Below are positions 16,049 through 25,415 of a DNA stretch of 64,000 bases, in pieces (positions within the stretch are counted from its first letter, which is position 1; the number at the start of each line of letters is the position of its first letter). This DNA is from Niabella beijingensis. Its GTDB lineage: Bacteria; Bacteroidota; Bacteroidia; Chitinophagales; Chitinophagaceae. The stretch is taken from NCBI RefSeq assembly GCF_020034665.1, contig NZ_JAIQDI010000002.1:2356001-2420000 (forward strand). The letters run 5' to 3'. Under the pieces are notes generated by a model. The model did not search any database, was not told the origin of the DNA, and saw only the letters and a list, made by a program, of their open reading frames with translations. A program made the position numbers and the translations under genes.

Positions 16049-18481
16049 ATGTTAATTTTCGCTTTTACTATGATGATAAGACTAATGAACTCAGCCGGTT
16101 ATAAAAGGCTTGGGCTGTTGTTGCCGGCCATCGCCTTTTTGCTGAATACAGCCAGGGCGCAGGATATAACGGGAAAGATCGAACGTTTCGCCGGTGCTTT
16201 CACCCCGGAAAGGGCCTATATTCATTTTGACAAAAGCAGTTATTCTCCCGGTGAAACCGTATGGTTCAAAGCCTACCTGCTTTCCGAAATAGTGCCCGCA
16301 GAAGCCAGCAAGACCTTTTATATCGACTGGATCGATGACAAGGGGAAAGTGCTTCAGCATACTGCAAGTCCGCTGGTAAATGGCATGACAAACGGCCAGT
16401 TCGATCTTCCGGCAACCTATTCCGGCAAATCGCTTACCATCAAGGCTTATACCAGCTGGATGCTGAATTTTGACAGCAGCTTTCTTTACAGCAAAAAACT
16501 TCCGGTGGTCAGCGCTACGCCCCCTGCTCCCGGAAAAGGCGCCGATCTCAAACCAACGCTTACCTTTTTCCCGGAAGGCGGGGATGCGGTAGCAGGGATT
16601 GCCGGCAAAATGGCCTATAAGGCCGTGACTGCCTTTGGCGACCCGGTAAAGCTATCCGGGGTTGTGGTGGATGAAGCCGGCAAGTTTGTAGACAGCCTGC
16701 GGAACATCCATGATGGTATGGGATATATATTGCTTAACCCCAGGGCTAACGGAAAATATACCGCAAAATGGAAGGATGATAAGAAAAATGAGTATACCAC
16801 CCCCCTTCCTGCTGTAAAACCGAACGGGGTTGTTTTAAAAGTCGGCCTGACACCAGGTAAGCGGAGTTTTGAAGTAGCAGCGGCACCAGGTACTGCCGGC
16901 ATCGACAGTATACATGTTATCGGTACAATGTACCAGCATCCGGTATTCACTATAACCCGCGCCCTGAACGCAGATGCGCCGGTCTCCGGCAGTATTCCGC
17001 TGGAAAGTCTTCCCTACGGGATCCTTACGATCACTGTTTTTGACAAGGACTGGAAGCCACTGGCAGAGCGCATCACGTATGTCAATAACACTTCCGGTTA
17101 TGCCTGGGAGGCCGGCATGGAAGTGGAGCATTGGGGGTTGAGTCATCGCGGAAGAAATGAGCTGGTCATTTCCCTTCCGGAAGCCATCCCCGCATCGCTT
17201 TCTGTTGCGGTTACGGATCTGGCCATTGGCGGCGACAGCACCGAGAACATTCTTTCCACCCTGATGCTTACCGGTGAACTAAAAGGCAAGGTCTCCAATC
17301 CCGCTTATTATTTTAAAGACAGCTCCCTGAAGGCACAGCAAAACCTGGATCTCGTGATGCTTACCAACGGCTGGCGCCGCTTTAACTGGGAAAAAATCAT
17401 GGCAGGAGAACTGCCGTCCATCCGTTATCCCAGAGACACGGCCTATATCTCCGTATCAGGCAAACTGGCAGGGATCATGCCTTCTTCCATTTCTCCGGCG
17501 TCTTCCATCATTGTAATGATGACACAAAAGGACGCCGAGGGCAAGGTCCTTATGATACCGATTACAAAAGACGGGCGGTTCAATGACCCTTCGTCTGTCT
17601 TTTTTGATACCGCCCGCGTGGCCTATAAGATCCAGGATAAGACCCTGGAGGGATCCATGGTGCAGTTCATGCCGGATAAGCTCCGTGTTCCGGATCCGGG
17701 TAATTTCTGGACCACTCCTTTCAAAGGCGATACAGCAGGAAGTGCCTATCACCTGCAGCTTGCAAATGCTGCCAATGCCATCGCAGAGAAAAACAGATAT
17801 AAGGAGCTGGAAGCCGTAACCGTGGCGGCCAAGACAAAATCGCCGGTTCAGCTGCTGGATGAAAAATATTCTTCGGGGCTTTTCAAAGGCGATATGAATT
17901 CCATACAGTTTGATGTGCTCAACGATCCTTTCGCAAAAAGCGCGATCGATATCTTTACCTATCTGCAGGGGAAGGTAGCCGGTCTGCAGATCTCGGGAAG
18001 CGGTTCCAATGCTTCCCTGAACTGGCGAGGCGGATCACCGCAGATCTATATTGATGAAATGCCCGCCGATGTGAGCTTTGCATCTTCCATTAATGTGAAC
18101 GATATCGCTTACATCAAGGCATTCCGCCCGCCCTTTATGGGTGGTACCAACGGAGCCAACGGGGCCATCGCCATTTATACGAGACGCGGAGACGATATCA
18201 AGCCCGAACCCGGTAAGGGCCTGTCGGCCAGCCGGATCGAAGGGTATACCGCCATACGGGAATTTTATGTACCCAAGTACTATAGCGAGTTTGTGGCACC
18301 GGATGCCGACAAGGATGTGCGCACCACCATTTACTGGAACCCGAACGTAGTGGTGGATGCCAATAAAAAACAAGTGGTGGTATCTTTTTACAACAATGAT
18401 GTTACGGATGCATTCCGCGTAGTGATCCAGGGAATGACAGTAGATGGCAAACTGATCCATCACGAAGAAAACATGGAATGA
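16049..18481 (+). CDS. Secreted protein with macroglobulin-like domains and a detached TonB plug domain
   Basis: An 810-residue protein. After a signal peptide (cleavage near TARAQ) comes an MG2-type segment, ERAYIHFDKSSYSPGETVWF, as in alpha-2-macroglobulins. Several Ig-like strands follow. Near residues 630-715 lies a TonB-receptor plug motif (IFTYLQGKVAGLQI, PQIYIDEMP, GANGAIAIYTRRG), but no barrel of some 500 residues follows; the protein ends in about 90 residues that look soluble. This architecture recurs in Bacteroidota. The plug may act in protein contact rather than transport, which is inference. The start is uncertain: 16049, 16070, 16073 and 16085 are all in frame, and the last gives the tidiest signal peptide. 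Confidence 0.75.
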   Translation: MLIFAFTMMIRLMNSAGYKRLGLLLPAIAFLLNTARAQDITGKIERFAGAFTPERAYIHFDKSSYSPGETVWFKAYLLSEIVPAEASKTFYIDWIDDKGKVLQHTASPLVNGMTNGQFDLPATYSGKSLTIKAYTSWMLNFDSSFLYSKKLPVVSATPPAPGKGADLKPTLTFFPEGGDAVAGIAGKMAYKAVTAFGDPVKLSGVVVDEAGKFVDSLRNIHDGMGYILLNPRANGKYTAKWKDDKKNEYTTPLPAVKPNGVVLKVGLTPGKRSFEVAAAPGTAGIDSIHVIGTMYQHPVFTITRALNADAPVSGSIPLESLPYGILTITVFDKDWKPLAERITYVNNTSGYAWEAGMEVEHWGLSHRGRNELVISLPEAIPASLSVAVTDLAIGGDSTENILSTLMLTGELKGKVSNPAYYFKDSSLKAQQNLDLVMLTNGWRRFNWEKIMAGELPSIRYPRDTAYISVSGKLAGIMPSSISPASSIIVMMTQKDAEGKVLMIPITKDGRFNDPSSVFFDTARVAYKIQDKTLEGSMVQFMPDKLRVPDPGNFWTTPFKGDTAGSAYHLQLANAANAIAEKNRYKELEAVTVAAKTKSPVQLLDEKYSSGLFKGDMNSIQFDVLNDPFAKSAIDIFTYLQGKVAGLQISGSGSNASLNWRGGSPQIYIDEMPADVSFASSINVNDIAYIKAFRPPFMGGTNGANGAIAIYTRRGDDIKPEPGKGLSASRIEGYTAIREFYVPKYYSEFVAPDADKDVRTTIYWNPNVVVDANKKQVVVSFYNNDVTDAFRVVIQGMTVDGKLIHHEENME

Positions 18482-18547
18482 TCACTATCAGGCATGCAGC
18501 AGGTTCCCGTCCGGCAAACAAAGATCATCCTACGTACTCTCTATAAA

Positions 18548-18573
18548 AAACAGCCCCGGGAACGGGGCTGTTT
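18548..18573 (-). terminator. Terminator between convergent genes
   Basis: AAACAGCCCCG and CGGGGCTGTTT form a perfect 11-bp stem with loop GGAA. The stronger T run is on the minus strand, so it mainly serves the WxxxGxW-repeat gene, and perhaps also the gene ending at 18481. Confidence 0.9.
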
Positions 18574-18613
18574 CATACACTTTAAATTATGAAAAACTAA
18601 ACGTTACACTTTA

Positions 18614-20047
18614 TTATCTTCTTCCACCTTCGGAGCGGCTGCGGCTGCCGCCACCACCACCGCGATACCCGCCACTCTCACTTCTTTGAGGTGCACTTCG
18701 CTGAACCTGGGCCTCACGGCTGCGGGTAGCCTGTTGCCGTTGCATACTTTCACGCTGACGTGTCTGCTCCATGCGCTGCGTATTCTGCCGTTCCTGCTGC
18801 TGACGCATCTGTTGTTCCCGCTGCGCATTTTGCTGATTGCTGCGGGCTTCCATCTGCTGCTGGCGTTGCTGACGCAGCTGCTCTGTGCGCTGCGCGTTTT
18901 CCTGGTTGCTGCGGGCCGCTGCCTGCTGGTCCCGTTGCCGGCGCAGCTGTTCCGTCCGCTGTACGTTTTCCCTGTTCCGCGCCTCCATTTGCTGCTGACG
19001 GGTTGCTGCATCATTATTTCTCAGGTTTTCGTTATCTGCCCTGCGTTGCCGCAACTGATCCGTCCGGGAATCATTTCCGGTACGCTCCCGCTGTACCCGC
19101 CCTTCAGTGGCAGTACGGTTAGTACGGTCGGTACTCCGGTTTTCGGTCCTGGAATCATTCTGACGGTCTCTTACCACATCGGTCCGCCTTCCATTTGTTG
19201 CATTTCCACGACTGCTGTTTCCCCGGTCGGTCCGCGCTGCATCGCGGTTATATTGTTCTACTGTTCTCGGAGCATAGCGGGTATTACTGCTGTTGCTGCG
19301 CTGAACGGATGGACGGTACACGCTCACTCCGTTCCTTCCTACTGAAGTACGGCCCGGGCGGCTTGCGTCCCTTACCCGTACCGGTTGTATCCGGCCGGCA
19401 TACCGCTCCACATCTGTACGGCGGGGGCCATTTGTATAATATCCGCGTCTTCCGCCGTTACGCCCGCCATAGTTATTGATGATCGTGGTATGGTTGATGA
19501 TCGTCACATTATTCCTGTAGGGATAGTAATATCGGCTTATATAACGCGACCCCATATACCGGCAGGGTGCAAAGGTCCAGTAATCATAAGGCGGGCTATA
19601 ACTGCCAAAGCCAATGCTGATACTGATTCCCGGGCGCAGTGGTGCCCATCCGTAATAGTCTCCGCCGCCTCTCCAGGCCACCCATCCGGGAGACCATTCA
19701 TAGCCCGGCACCCAAAGCCATCCGTAAGAAGGATCATAGAACCATCTGCCATAGTGGAATGGCGCCCATCCCCAGTCATAGTCAGAAGCCCACATCCAGT
19801 CGTCCCCGTCTGAATATACCCACTGGCCATTGGAGGCATAAGGCCGGAAATCGGAGCCTACCCGCGGACGCCAGGTATACCCGTAGTCCGGGTAATCGAT
19901 CCATTCCCCGTAAGGGCTCAGCTCGTCATAGAAGGTCTGAAAGTTGATGCTGACACCAACCCGCGGCTGAGCGGCCGTTTTTTGCGAAACGGACAAAGCC
20001 AGCGCCAGAAATAAACCAAAGCTGATTGTGCTAATAAGTCGTTTCAT
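18614..20047 (-). CDS. Secreted WxxxGxW-repeat protein (DUF6600-like) with Arg/Gln-rich tail
   Basis: A 477-residue protein with a signal peptide ending near TAAQ. Residues 35-150 hold tandem Trp/Gly motifs (SPYGEWI, NGQWVY, WGWAPFHYGRWFYD, YGWLWVPGYEW), typical of the DUF6600/YXWGXW group of Bacteroidota envelope proteins. The second half is low-complexity and strongly basic, with a 23-residue repeat of the pattern NQENAQRTEQLRQQR plus QQQMEAR that is visible as a 69-bp DNA repeat around 18760-18970. The end is Gly/Ser/Arg-rich. The function is unknown; the basic tail could bind polyanions in the periplasm. The gene is monocistronic. Confidence 0.75.
   Translation of the reverse strand: MKRLISTISFGLFLALALSVSQKTAAQPRVGVSINFQTFYDELSPYGEWIDYPDYGYTWRPRVGSDFRPYASNGQWVYSDGDDWMWASDYDWGWAPFHYGRWFYDPSYGWLWVPGYEWSPGWVAWRGGGDYYGWAPLRPGISISIGFGSYSPPYDYWTFAPCRYMGSRYISRYYYPYRNNVTIINHTTIINNYGGRNGGRRGYYTNGPRRTDVERYAGRIQPVRVRDASRPGRTSVGRNGVSVYRPSVQRSNSSNTRYAPRTVEQYNRDAARTDRGNSSRGNATNGRRTDVVRDRQNDSRTENRSTDRTNRTATEGRVQRERTGNDSRTDQLRQRRADNENLRNNDAATRQQQMEARNRENVQRTEQLRRQRDQQAAARSNQENAQRTEQLRQQRQQQMEARSNQQNAQREQQMRQQQERQNTQRMEQTRQRESMQRQQATRSREAQVQRSAPQRSESGGYRGGGGGSRSRSEGGRR
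18760..18970 (-). repeat. In-frame 69-bp tandem repeat
   Basis: About three imperfect 69-bp units code the 23-residue Gln/Arg repeat in the tail of the WxxxGxW protein. The units keep the reading frame, so copy-number changes would alter tail length without a frameshift. Confidence 0.6.
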
Positions 20048-20264
20048 GTTAAATCAATTATTTTGTTTGAGTTAAAATTGTTATCCGGGTGGCAGGCATT
20101 TTATGCTGTCGCGCCCTCTTGATTAATAGACGCCGATTTGGCGTTGAAGTTGCCATAAGGAGGCTCAAACTAACAATTGTTAAGAAAAATTTAAGCAAAA
20201 TTTGTTAACATTTGCAAATGAAACCATTCGGTTCCCCGGGATGCCGGAATAAATCATCGGATCA

Positions 20265-20903
20265 TTGAAGGATTATTATCAAATACTGGGACTTCCTCCC
20301 TCTGCCACAACAGCCGAGATAAAGATCGCCTACCGTAAACTCGCCCATCGCTATCACCCGGATAAAAACCCTTCGGATGTTTATGCTGCAGCACATTTCA
20401 GTCTGATAAAGGAAGCTTATCTTACCCTTACCCGGCCAGGGTTAAAAGAACAATACCTGCGGGAACGCTGGCTCTACCAGTCGATGGGAAAAAAAGCGGT
20501 TGCTCCGGACAACACACCGCCGCAATTGCTGCAGGCCGTTCTGGCAACCCACCGGCAGCTACATCTTTACGACGAACACCGGGTGGACAAAAAAGGCGTT
20601 CATCAATCCCTGCTGGAGCTGATCACACCGGAAAAGACCGATCTGCTCAACCGGTTCAACCAGGAGGACATCAACCAGGAAATTGTAAAATGGATCATGG
20701 ATTGTCTTTTCCTGCTTTATCCGAAGGATCAGCTGCTCCTGCTCGATGTACTGGAAAAGATCCATGCTCCCGAGCAAACGCGCCTGGCGATCGGGAAGAA
20801 ACGGCGGGAGATCCATAATACCATCCGGTTCAACCGTATTAAGCCCTTTTTGATTTTATTATTAATTATCCTACTTTGCGTAATCATTGCCTATTCCTTA
20901 TGA
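20265..20903 (+). CDS. J-domain protein with C-terminal membrane anchor, TTG start
   Basis: A 212-residue co-chaperone. Residues 3-66 are a J domain (YYQILGL, HPD at 31-33, and KEAYLTLT), which stimulates DnaK-type ATPases. There is no Gly/Phe or zinc region. The last 25 residues form one hydrophobic helix (ILLLIILLCVIIAYSL), so it is tail-anchored. The start codon is TTG at 20265: an in-frame TAA at 20250 with no ATG after it rules out an upstream start, and the J domain begins at once. A rhomboid protease gene follows after 32 bases and is probably co-transcribed. Confidence 0.88.
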   Translation: MKDYYQILGLPPSATTAEIKIAYRKLAHRYHPDKNPSDVYAAAHFSLIKEAYLTLTRPGLKEQYLRERWLYQSMGKKAVAPDNTPPQLLQAVLATHRQLHLYDEHRVDKKGVHQSLLELITPEKTDLLNRFNQEDINQEIVKWIMDCLFLLYPKDQLLLLDVLEKIHAPEQTRLAIGKKRREIHNTIRFNRIKPFLILLLIILLCVIIAYSL

Positions 20904-20935
20904 AAGGCCGGGGCTAATTTTAAATCATTACAGCT

Positions 20936-21646
20936 ATGATGCCGATCGGAGATGACAATACGGGGCGTACCCTGACTCCCTATGTCAATTATCTGCTAAT
21001 TGCACTCAACATTTTTGTTTTTGTTTATTATCAGCGGTTCGGCACCAATATCGATTTCCTGCTGCGTTTTTCCACCGTTCCGGGAGAGATCCTTACAGGA
21101 CAGGATATTGCCGGACCGAATGATCTTGAGGTAACCCCTGTTCCGGTCTATGCCACTATTTTAACTTCCATGTTCATGCATGGTTCCATTGCACATATTT
21201 TTGGGAATATGCTTTATCTCTCCATTTTTGGAGACAATATCGAAAATGCCATGGGCCATTTCCGTTACCTGGTATTCTACCTGCTTTGCGGCGTCCTCGC
21301 TTCCTGCTCGCATGTGCTTATGTCATTCATCCTTGATGATGGATTGCTGGTCCCCAGTCTTGGCGCCTCCGGTGCCATTTCCGGTGTTTTGGGGGGCTAT
21401 CTTGTAATGTTCCCCAGAAATAAAGTGCGCATCTGGGCATTGCTGTTTTCCTTTAACGTACCGGCGGTGATCACGCTTGGTATCTGGATCGTGATGCAGA
21501 TCGTAAGCCAGGTCAATACCATCGGTGGCCGCGAGCAATCGGGGGTGGCCTATGCGGCCCATATCGGGGGGTTTCTTGCAGGCATGCTGCTGGTGCGGTT
21601 CTTTGCAAACAAACGCCCAACGGCAGTGAACAGGTATCCTTTTTGA
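20936..21646 (+). CDS. Rhomboid-family intramembrane serine protease
   Basis: A 236-residue protein with about six membrane helices. The catalytic Ser145 lies in GASGAISG, and the catalytic His in YAAHIGGF. The segment HGSIAHIFGNM supplies the helix-2 His/Asn that shape the oxyanion site. Rhomboids cut membrane-embedded substrates; the substrate here is unknown. It lies downstream of a membrane-anchored J-domain protein, which hints at membrane-protein quality control. Confidence 0.92.
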   Translation: MMPIGDDNTGRTLTPYVNYLLIALNIFVFVYYQRFGTNIDFLLRFSTVPGEILTGQDIAGPNDLEVTPVPVYATILTSMFMHGSIAHIFGNMLYLSIFGDNIENAMGHFRYLVFYLLCGVLASCSHVLMSFILDDGLLVPSLGASGAISGVLGGYLVMFPRNKVRIWALLFSFNVPAVITLGIWIVMQIVSQVNTIGGREQSGVAYAAHIGGFLAGMLLVRFFANKRPTAVNRYPF

Positions 21647-21713
21647 AGGAGTGATCAGCTGTAAGCTATCAGTAATCAGCAGTCAGCTGTAACTCCGTTC
21701 ACTTTTCAATCCG
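21647..21713. repeat. Intergenic AGCTATCAGC-type degenerate repeat
   Basis: The short gap between convergent genes reads as runs of TGATCAGCTGTAAGC, TATCAGTAATCAGC and AGTCAGCTGTAAC, the same style of repeat as at 6672 and 46385. Confidence 0.4.
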
Positions 21714-22484
21714 CTACAACACCGTCGTCTCACGGCCTTCCAGCCAGCTCTTGAACAGCCCCACCCGCTCCCTGCTTACAACGGTATCCAGTTCCATTTC
21801 CGGGTTCAGCTGCAGGATCAGCCGGCTGTTGTAGTAGCTGTTGATCTTTACAATGGCATCAATACAAACGATCATCTTCCGGTTGATCCGGAAAAACAGG
21901 GTTTTATTAAGCAGCTTATCCATCTGATCCAGCGAATAATCCAGCGGTACTTTTTTCCCGGCATGCGTTATGGCCTTGGTGATGCCATCTGCATAATAGA
22001 TACAGGCAATATCCTTTGATTTTACATACACGATCTGGTTGTTGGCTCTTCCGATAAAGCGGGTATTCTCCTGGCGGTAAAAAGCCTCCGCGATCCGCGA
22101 AAGATCCAGTACCGGGTTTGCCTGCGGTTTAAAATAACTGAATTTCTGCAACGCCCGTTCCAGCTCCGTTTTGTCGATGGGCTTCATCAGGTAGTCGATG
22201 CTGTGCACCTTGAATGCCTGTAGTGCAAATTTATCATAGGCGGTTGTAAAGATCACCGGCATCCGCACTTCTGTTTGCTGAAACAATTCAAAACAATTTC
22301 CGTCCGAAAGCTGAATGTCCATAAATGCCAGGTCTGCATCCGCGCCGTTCGTGGCCAGCCACTTCTTTCCTTCATCGATCGATTCGATCACTTTCAGCAC
22401 ATTCAAACGCGGCACCAGGGCCTCCAGCAGCTGGATCAGACGGTCGGCGTTCAGTTTTTCGTCTTCAAAAATGATAACATTCAT
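21714..22484 (-). CDS. LytTR-family response regulator
   Basis: A 256-residue regulator. Residues 1-120 are a receiver domain with acidic pair Glu7/Asp8, phospho-acceptor Asp56 in FMDIQLSDG, and the Lys in YLMKPID. Residues 145-250 are a LytTR DNA-binding domain (FFRINRKMIV, SRERVGLFKSWL). Its kinase partner precedes it by 12 bases, and it is the last gene of a five-gene minus-strand operon. The target promoters are unknown. Confidence 0.93.
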   Translation of the reverse strand: MNVIIFEDEKLNADRLIQLLEALVPRLNVLKVIESIDEGKKWLATNGADADLAFMDIQLSDGNCFELFQQTEVRMPVIFTTAYDKFALQAFKVHSIDYLMKPIDKTELERALQKFSYFKPQANPVLDLSRIAEAFYRQENTRFIGRANNQIVYVKSKDIACIYYADGITKAITHAGKKVPLDYSLDQMDKLLNKTLFFRINRKMIVCIDAIVKINSYYNSRLILQLNPEMELDTVVSRERVGLFKSWLEGRETTVL

Positions 22485-22496
22485 AACGGTTCCTGG

Positions 22497-23624
22497 TTAA
22501 AATTGGTCTTTTAAGGTCTCCGGAAGAAAAGGAAGTTTTACCACAAAATTCCCGTCTGCCTCAATTATCTCCACCTGTTCATTGGTGATCAGCTCATATC
22601 TTTTGCGGATATTGGAAAGTCCTACCCCCGTAGAGAACCGGATGCCGTTTCGCTTCCGGAGGTCGTTGGACACAATAATATGATGATCGGTGAACCGGAT
22701 GTTCACATGAAGCGGATCGTTTGCGGCAAAGCGGTTGTGCTTTACCGCATTCTCCACCAGCATCTGCAGTGCAGAAGGCGGAAGCATCGAATACTGCTGC
22801 GTTTCGGAAGGCTGATCGATATGGAACAGGATACTATTCTGATGCCGGATCCGGATCAGGAACAGGTAGGACTCCAGGAATGACAATTCGGTCTGCAGCG
22901 AAACAAGGTTCTCTTCTTTCTGATCGAGGATATACCGGTAGCATTTGGAAAGCTGGGTGATATATTCCGCGGAAAGATCGGCGCTTTTATAAACAAGACC
23001 GGTAAGCACACTCAGGGAATTAAAAAAGAAATGCGGATCGATCTGGCTTTTCAGCACATCATAACGTGCCTGCATGTTCTCCCGTTTCAGCCGCTCGGCA
23101 TTCAGGCGGGCCTCCTGCCAGTTCTTGTAATAAAAAAGGATCCCGCTAAAGCTCAATATCAACAGGTAGAAAATAAATGCTCCAAAGATCAGGTCGTAGC
23201 TGAGAGCGCTGAAGCTTTTCCATGCTTCATAGTTGTTAAAAAAATAAATATCAAAAAAAGAATAGGTAAGACCAAACAAAAAAGCAGCAAAAACCCCATA
23301 TATAATCAGGCCAAGGCAAAGGAACAAAATGGTGTAGGGAAATCTTTTCTTGACGGTGCCCTTCTGCAATAACCGCGACAGCCGCTCTCCTCCTTCCCAG
23401 ATCAGCAGACCCAGTGAAACAAACATCAGGCTGAAGGATTGTTCGCGGAAAAAAGAAGAATCCGCATCGCTTTTAAACGACATATCAAAAGAACGGAATA
23501 CAACACTGAAACCATAAAGGATCACAATCCGCGCGATGTATTTTACCATCGGATGCTGCAGCATTATTTCAAATTGCCGTTTCGTCATGCGCCTTAAAAT
23601 TAGTACTATAGCTCCTAAAATCAT
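22497..23624 (-). CDS. LytS-like sensor histidine kinase
   Basis: A membrane histidine kinase of the His_kinase family. About four membrane helices are followed by the H-box QIDPHFFFNSL, the N-box LVENAVKHNR and the G-box GVGLSNIRKR. The start at 23624 forms an ATGA overlap with the upstream epimerase gene, suggesting translational coupling (375 residues). An ATG at 23588, preceded by TAAGG, would give 363 residues and a more usual MTKRQF opening. No periplasmic sensor domain of size is present, so the signal is probably a membrane property or a small ligand. Confidence 0.9.
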   Translation of the reverse strand: MILGAIVLILRRMTKRQFEIMLQHPMVKYIARIVILYGFSVVFRSFDMSFKSDADSSFFREQSFSLMFVSLGLLIWEGGERLSRLLQKGTVKKRFPYTILFLCLGLIIYGVFAAFLFGLTYSFFDIYFFNNYEAWKSFSALSYDLIFGAFIFYLLILSFSGILFYYKNWQEARLNAERLKRENMQARYDVLKSQIDPHFFFNSLSVLTGLVYKSADLSAEYITQLSKCYRYILDQKEENLVSLQTELSFLESYLFLIRIRHQNSILFHIDQPSETQQYSMLPPSALQMLVENAVKHNRFAANDPLHVNIRFTDHHIIVSNDLRKRNGIRFSTGVGLSNIRKRYELITNEQVEIIEADGNFVVKLPFLPETLKDQF

Positions 23625-24613
23625 ACGGAAGAATTATTGTTTTTTTGAAACCAGTCAAGCGCTTCTTCCACGGCAGTGGTAACCGGTGTATAGGTAAGTC
23701 CCAGGGCCCGAGCAGCTTTTTGTCCCGAATAATAATTATCAAGGCATAATAAGTATGCCGATGCATAGTTGAGTTTCAACCGTTTCCCTGTTATCTTTCC
23801 CAGGGCGGTACCCAGCAATCCGCCGATCTTTAAGATAAAGCGCGGGATCCGCAGCATAACGGGATTTTGCTGTGCCAGCCGGTTCACGATCCGGAAAAAT
23901 TCGCGATAGCTCAGGTTCTCCCCGGCAATCAGCAGACAGTCACCGTTCGCGCCCTGTGTGCAGGCCTCTACTATAGCCCGGCTCACATCCCGTACATGAA
24001 CAAAGTTCTTTCCGCCGGGCGGACAGAACAACAGCCATTTGTTCATCGCATATTTCAGGATCTGCCCCGAACTCGGCTTCAGATCATGCGCTCCGATCAT
24101 GAAAGTAGGATTCAGTACCACCGCGGGCAATTGCCGCTCCACCACGGCCTCCAGTACTTTCTGCTGGGCAATGTACTTTGTATTGATATAAGGCGAATTG
24201 ATCCTGAAAAGTGAAAAAGAATTCAGTTCGGTGCCCGGTTGCTTCAGCGAACCCGGTGCCATGGTATTGGCAGTGCTGATATAAACAAGCCGCTTTACCC
24301 CGTGGTGCAGGCAAGCCTGGATGATGTGTTCCGTACCCCGGATATTCACCTGTTCATAATCTTCCCGGCTTTTTCCCCATTGTTCGGTAAGTGATGCAGT
24401 GTGTACTACATAATCGCAGTCTTTCACCGCGGTCAGTACCTCTGCACCGTTTTCGATCGAGCCATAATACACTTCACAAAAAAGCCCGTTCAATAAATTG
24501 GTATTGGACGATTTCCGGACCAGCACTCTTACTTCAAGTCCGTGCCGGCAGCATTCCAGCGCTGTATTATACCCCAGCAATCCGCTGGCGCCTGTTATCA
24601 GTACCTTTGACAT
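23621..24613 (-). CDS. NAD-dependent epimerase/dehydratase (extended SDR)
   Basis: A 330-residue extended short-chain dehydrogenase. The nucleotide motif GASGLLG is at residues 7-13, and the catalytic YxxxK appears as YINTK after ISTANTMAPG. Such enzymes act on nucleotide sugars, dihydroflavonol-like ketones or 3-beta-hydroxysteroid-like substrates; the sequence does not decide. It sits between a classical SDR and a two-component system in one operon, all within a few bases of each other. Confidence 0.85.
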   Translation of the reverse strand: MSKVLITGASGLLGYNTALECCRHGLEVRVLVRKSSNTNLLNGLFCEVYYGSIENGAEVLTAVKDCDYVVHTASLTEQWGKSREDYEQVNIRGTEHIIQACLHHGVKRLVYISTANTMAPGSLKQPGTELNSFSLFRINSPYINTKYIAQQKVLEAVVERQLPAVVLNPTFMIGAHDLKPSSGQILKYAMNKWLLFCPPGGKNFVHVRDVSRAIVEACTQGANGDCLLIAGENLSYREFFRIVNRLAQQNPVMLRIPRFILKIGGLLGTALGKITGKRLKLNYASAYLLCLDNYYSGQKAARALGLTYTPVTTAVEEALDWFQKNNNSSV

Positions 24614-24617
24614 TTTT

Positions 24618-25412
24618 TTAATGGGTTAATTGCAGTTCACGTTTAATAGCTCCCGAGATCAGCCGTACTTTTATTGTGGGGGGGATCAGTCCCATCAGTT
24701 TCTGGTTCATCCGGTTCCACCAGCCGGGCACAATGGTGGCCCGTCCTGCCAGCGTTTGCCGGAGGATCCGGTTGGCCAGGTCCATTGTGGAGAACAGCCC
24801 CAGCCGGCCCTTATATCCCTGTAACAGGATCCGCTGCGAAGTATTGGAATTCGTCATGATCGGTCCGGGATACGCCACGCTTACCGAAACGCCCCGGTCC
24901 TGCATTTCTTCCCGCAGCCCTAATGAAAAGGAAGACACAAATGCCTTTGATGCCGGGTATACGGTTTTGTAGGCGATCGGCGAAAAGGCCGCCATGCTCG
25001 CGATGTTCAACACAAAGCTCCGGTCGTGCTCCAGCAGCAGGGGTAACAGCTGCCGGGTAAGCAGCGCCGTACAACCAATGTTGAGCTGAATGATCTTATC
25101 GATCACCTTTGGCGCGCAATCCAGCATCGATACCGTTCCTCCCATACCCGCGTTATTAATGAGGAAATCGATCGAGAAATTGCGGCTGATCATCTCAACG
25201 TGCGCGTCAAATGAAGGCCGGTCCGTCAGGTCAAATTCGAAAACCTTTATATCAACCTGGTAGAACCGGCTGAGCTCTTCTCCCATTTTTTTTATAGCGC
25301 TTCCCGGAAGGGCGATAAGGATCAGGTTCCTGTTCAGTCGGGCGCAGCAATGGGCAAATGCGCTTCCCAGTCCGCCGCTGGCTCCTGTGATCAAGGTATA
25401 TTTTTTATTCAT
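24618..25412 (-). CDS. Classical SDR-family NAD(P)-dependent oxidoreductase
   Basis: A 264-residue enzyme with cofactor motif GASGGLG (residues 9-15), NNAGMGG, and the catalytic YPASK followed by AYPGPIMTN. The C-terminus resembles the group that includes acyl-reductases and steroid-type dehydrogenases at membranes. It lies three bases upstream of its START-domain neighbour's stop and four bases before the epimerase gene. Confidence 0.87.
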   Translation of the reverse strand: MNKKYTLITGASGGLGSAFAHCCARLNRNLILIALPGSAIKKMGEELSRFYQVDIKVFEFDLTDRPSFDAHVEMISRNFSIDFLINNAGMGGTVSMLDCAPKVIDKIIQLNIGCTALLTRQLLPLLLEHDRSFVLNIASMAAFSPIAYKTVYPASKAFVSSFSLGLREEMQDRGVSVSVAYPGPIMTNSNTSQRILLQGYKGRLGLFSTMDLANRILRQTLAGRATIVPGWWNRMNQKLMGLIPPTIKVRLISGAIKRELQLTH

Positions 25413-25415
25413 AGT

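Noticed and set aside
18686..19345. Long frames on both strands within the Arg/Gln-repeat gene
   Set aside because: They arise from the low-complexity GC-rich repeat read in other frames; the minus-strand protein with signal peptide and Trp motifs is the real gene.
20225..20264. An ATG start for the J-domain protein upstream of the TTG
   Set aside because: An in-frame TAA at 20250 and no in-frame ATG after it leave TTG 20265 as the start.
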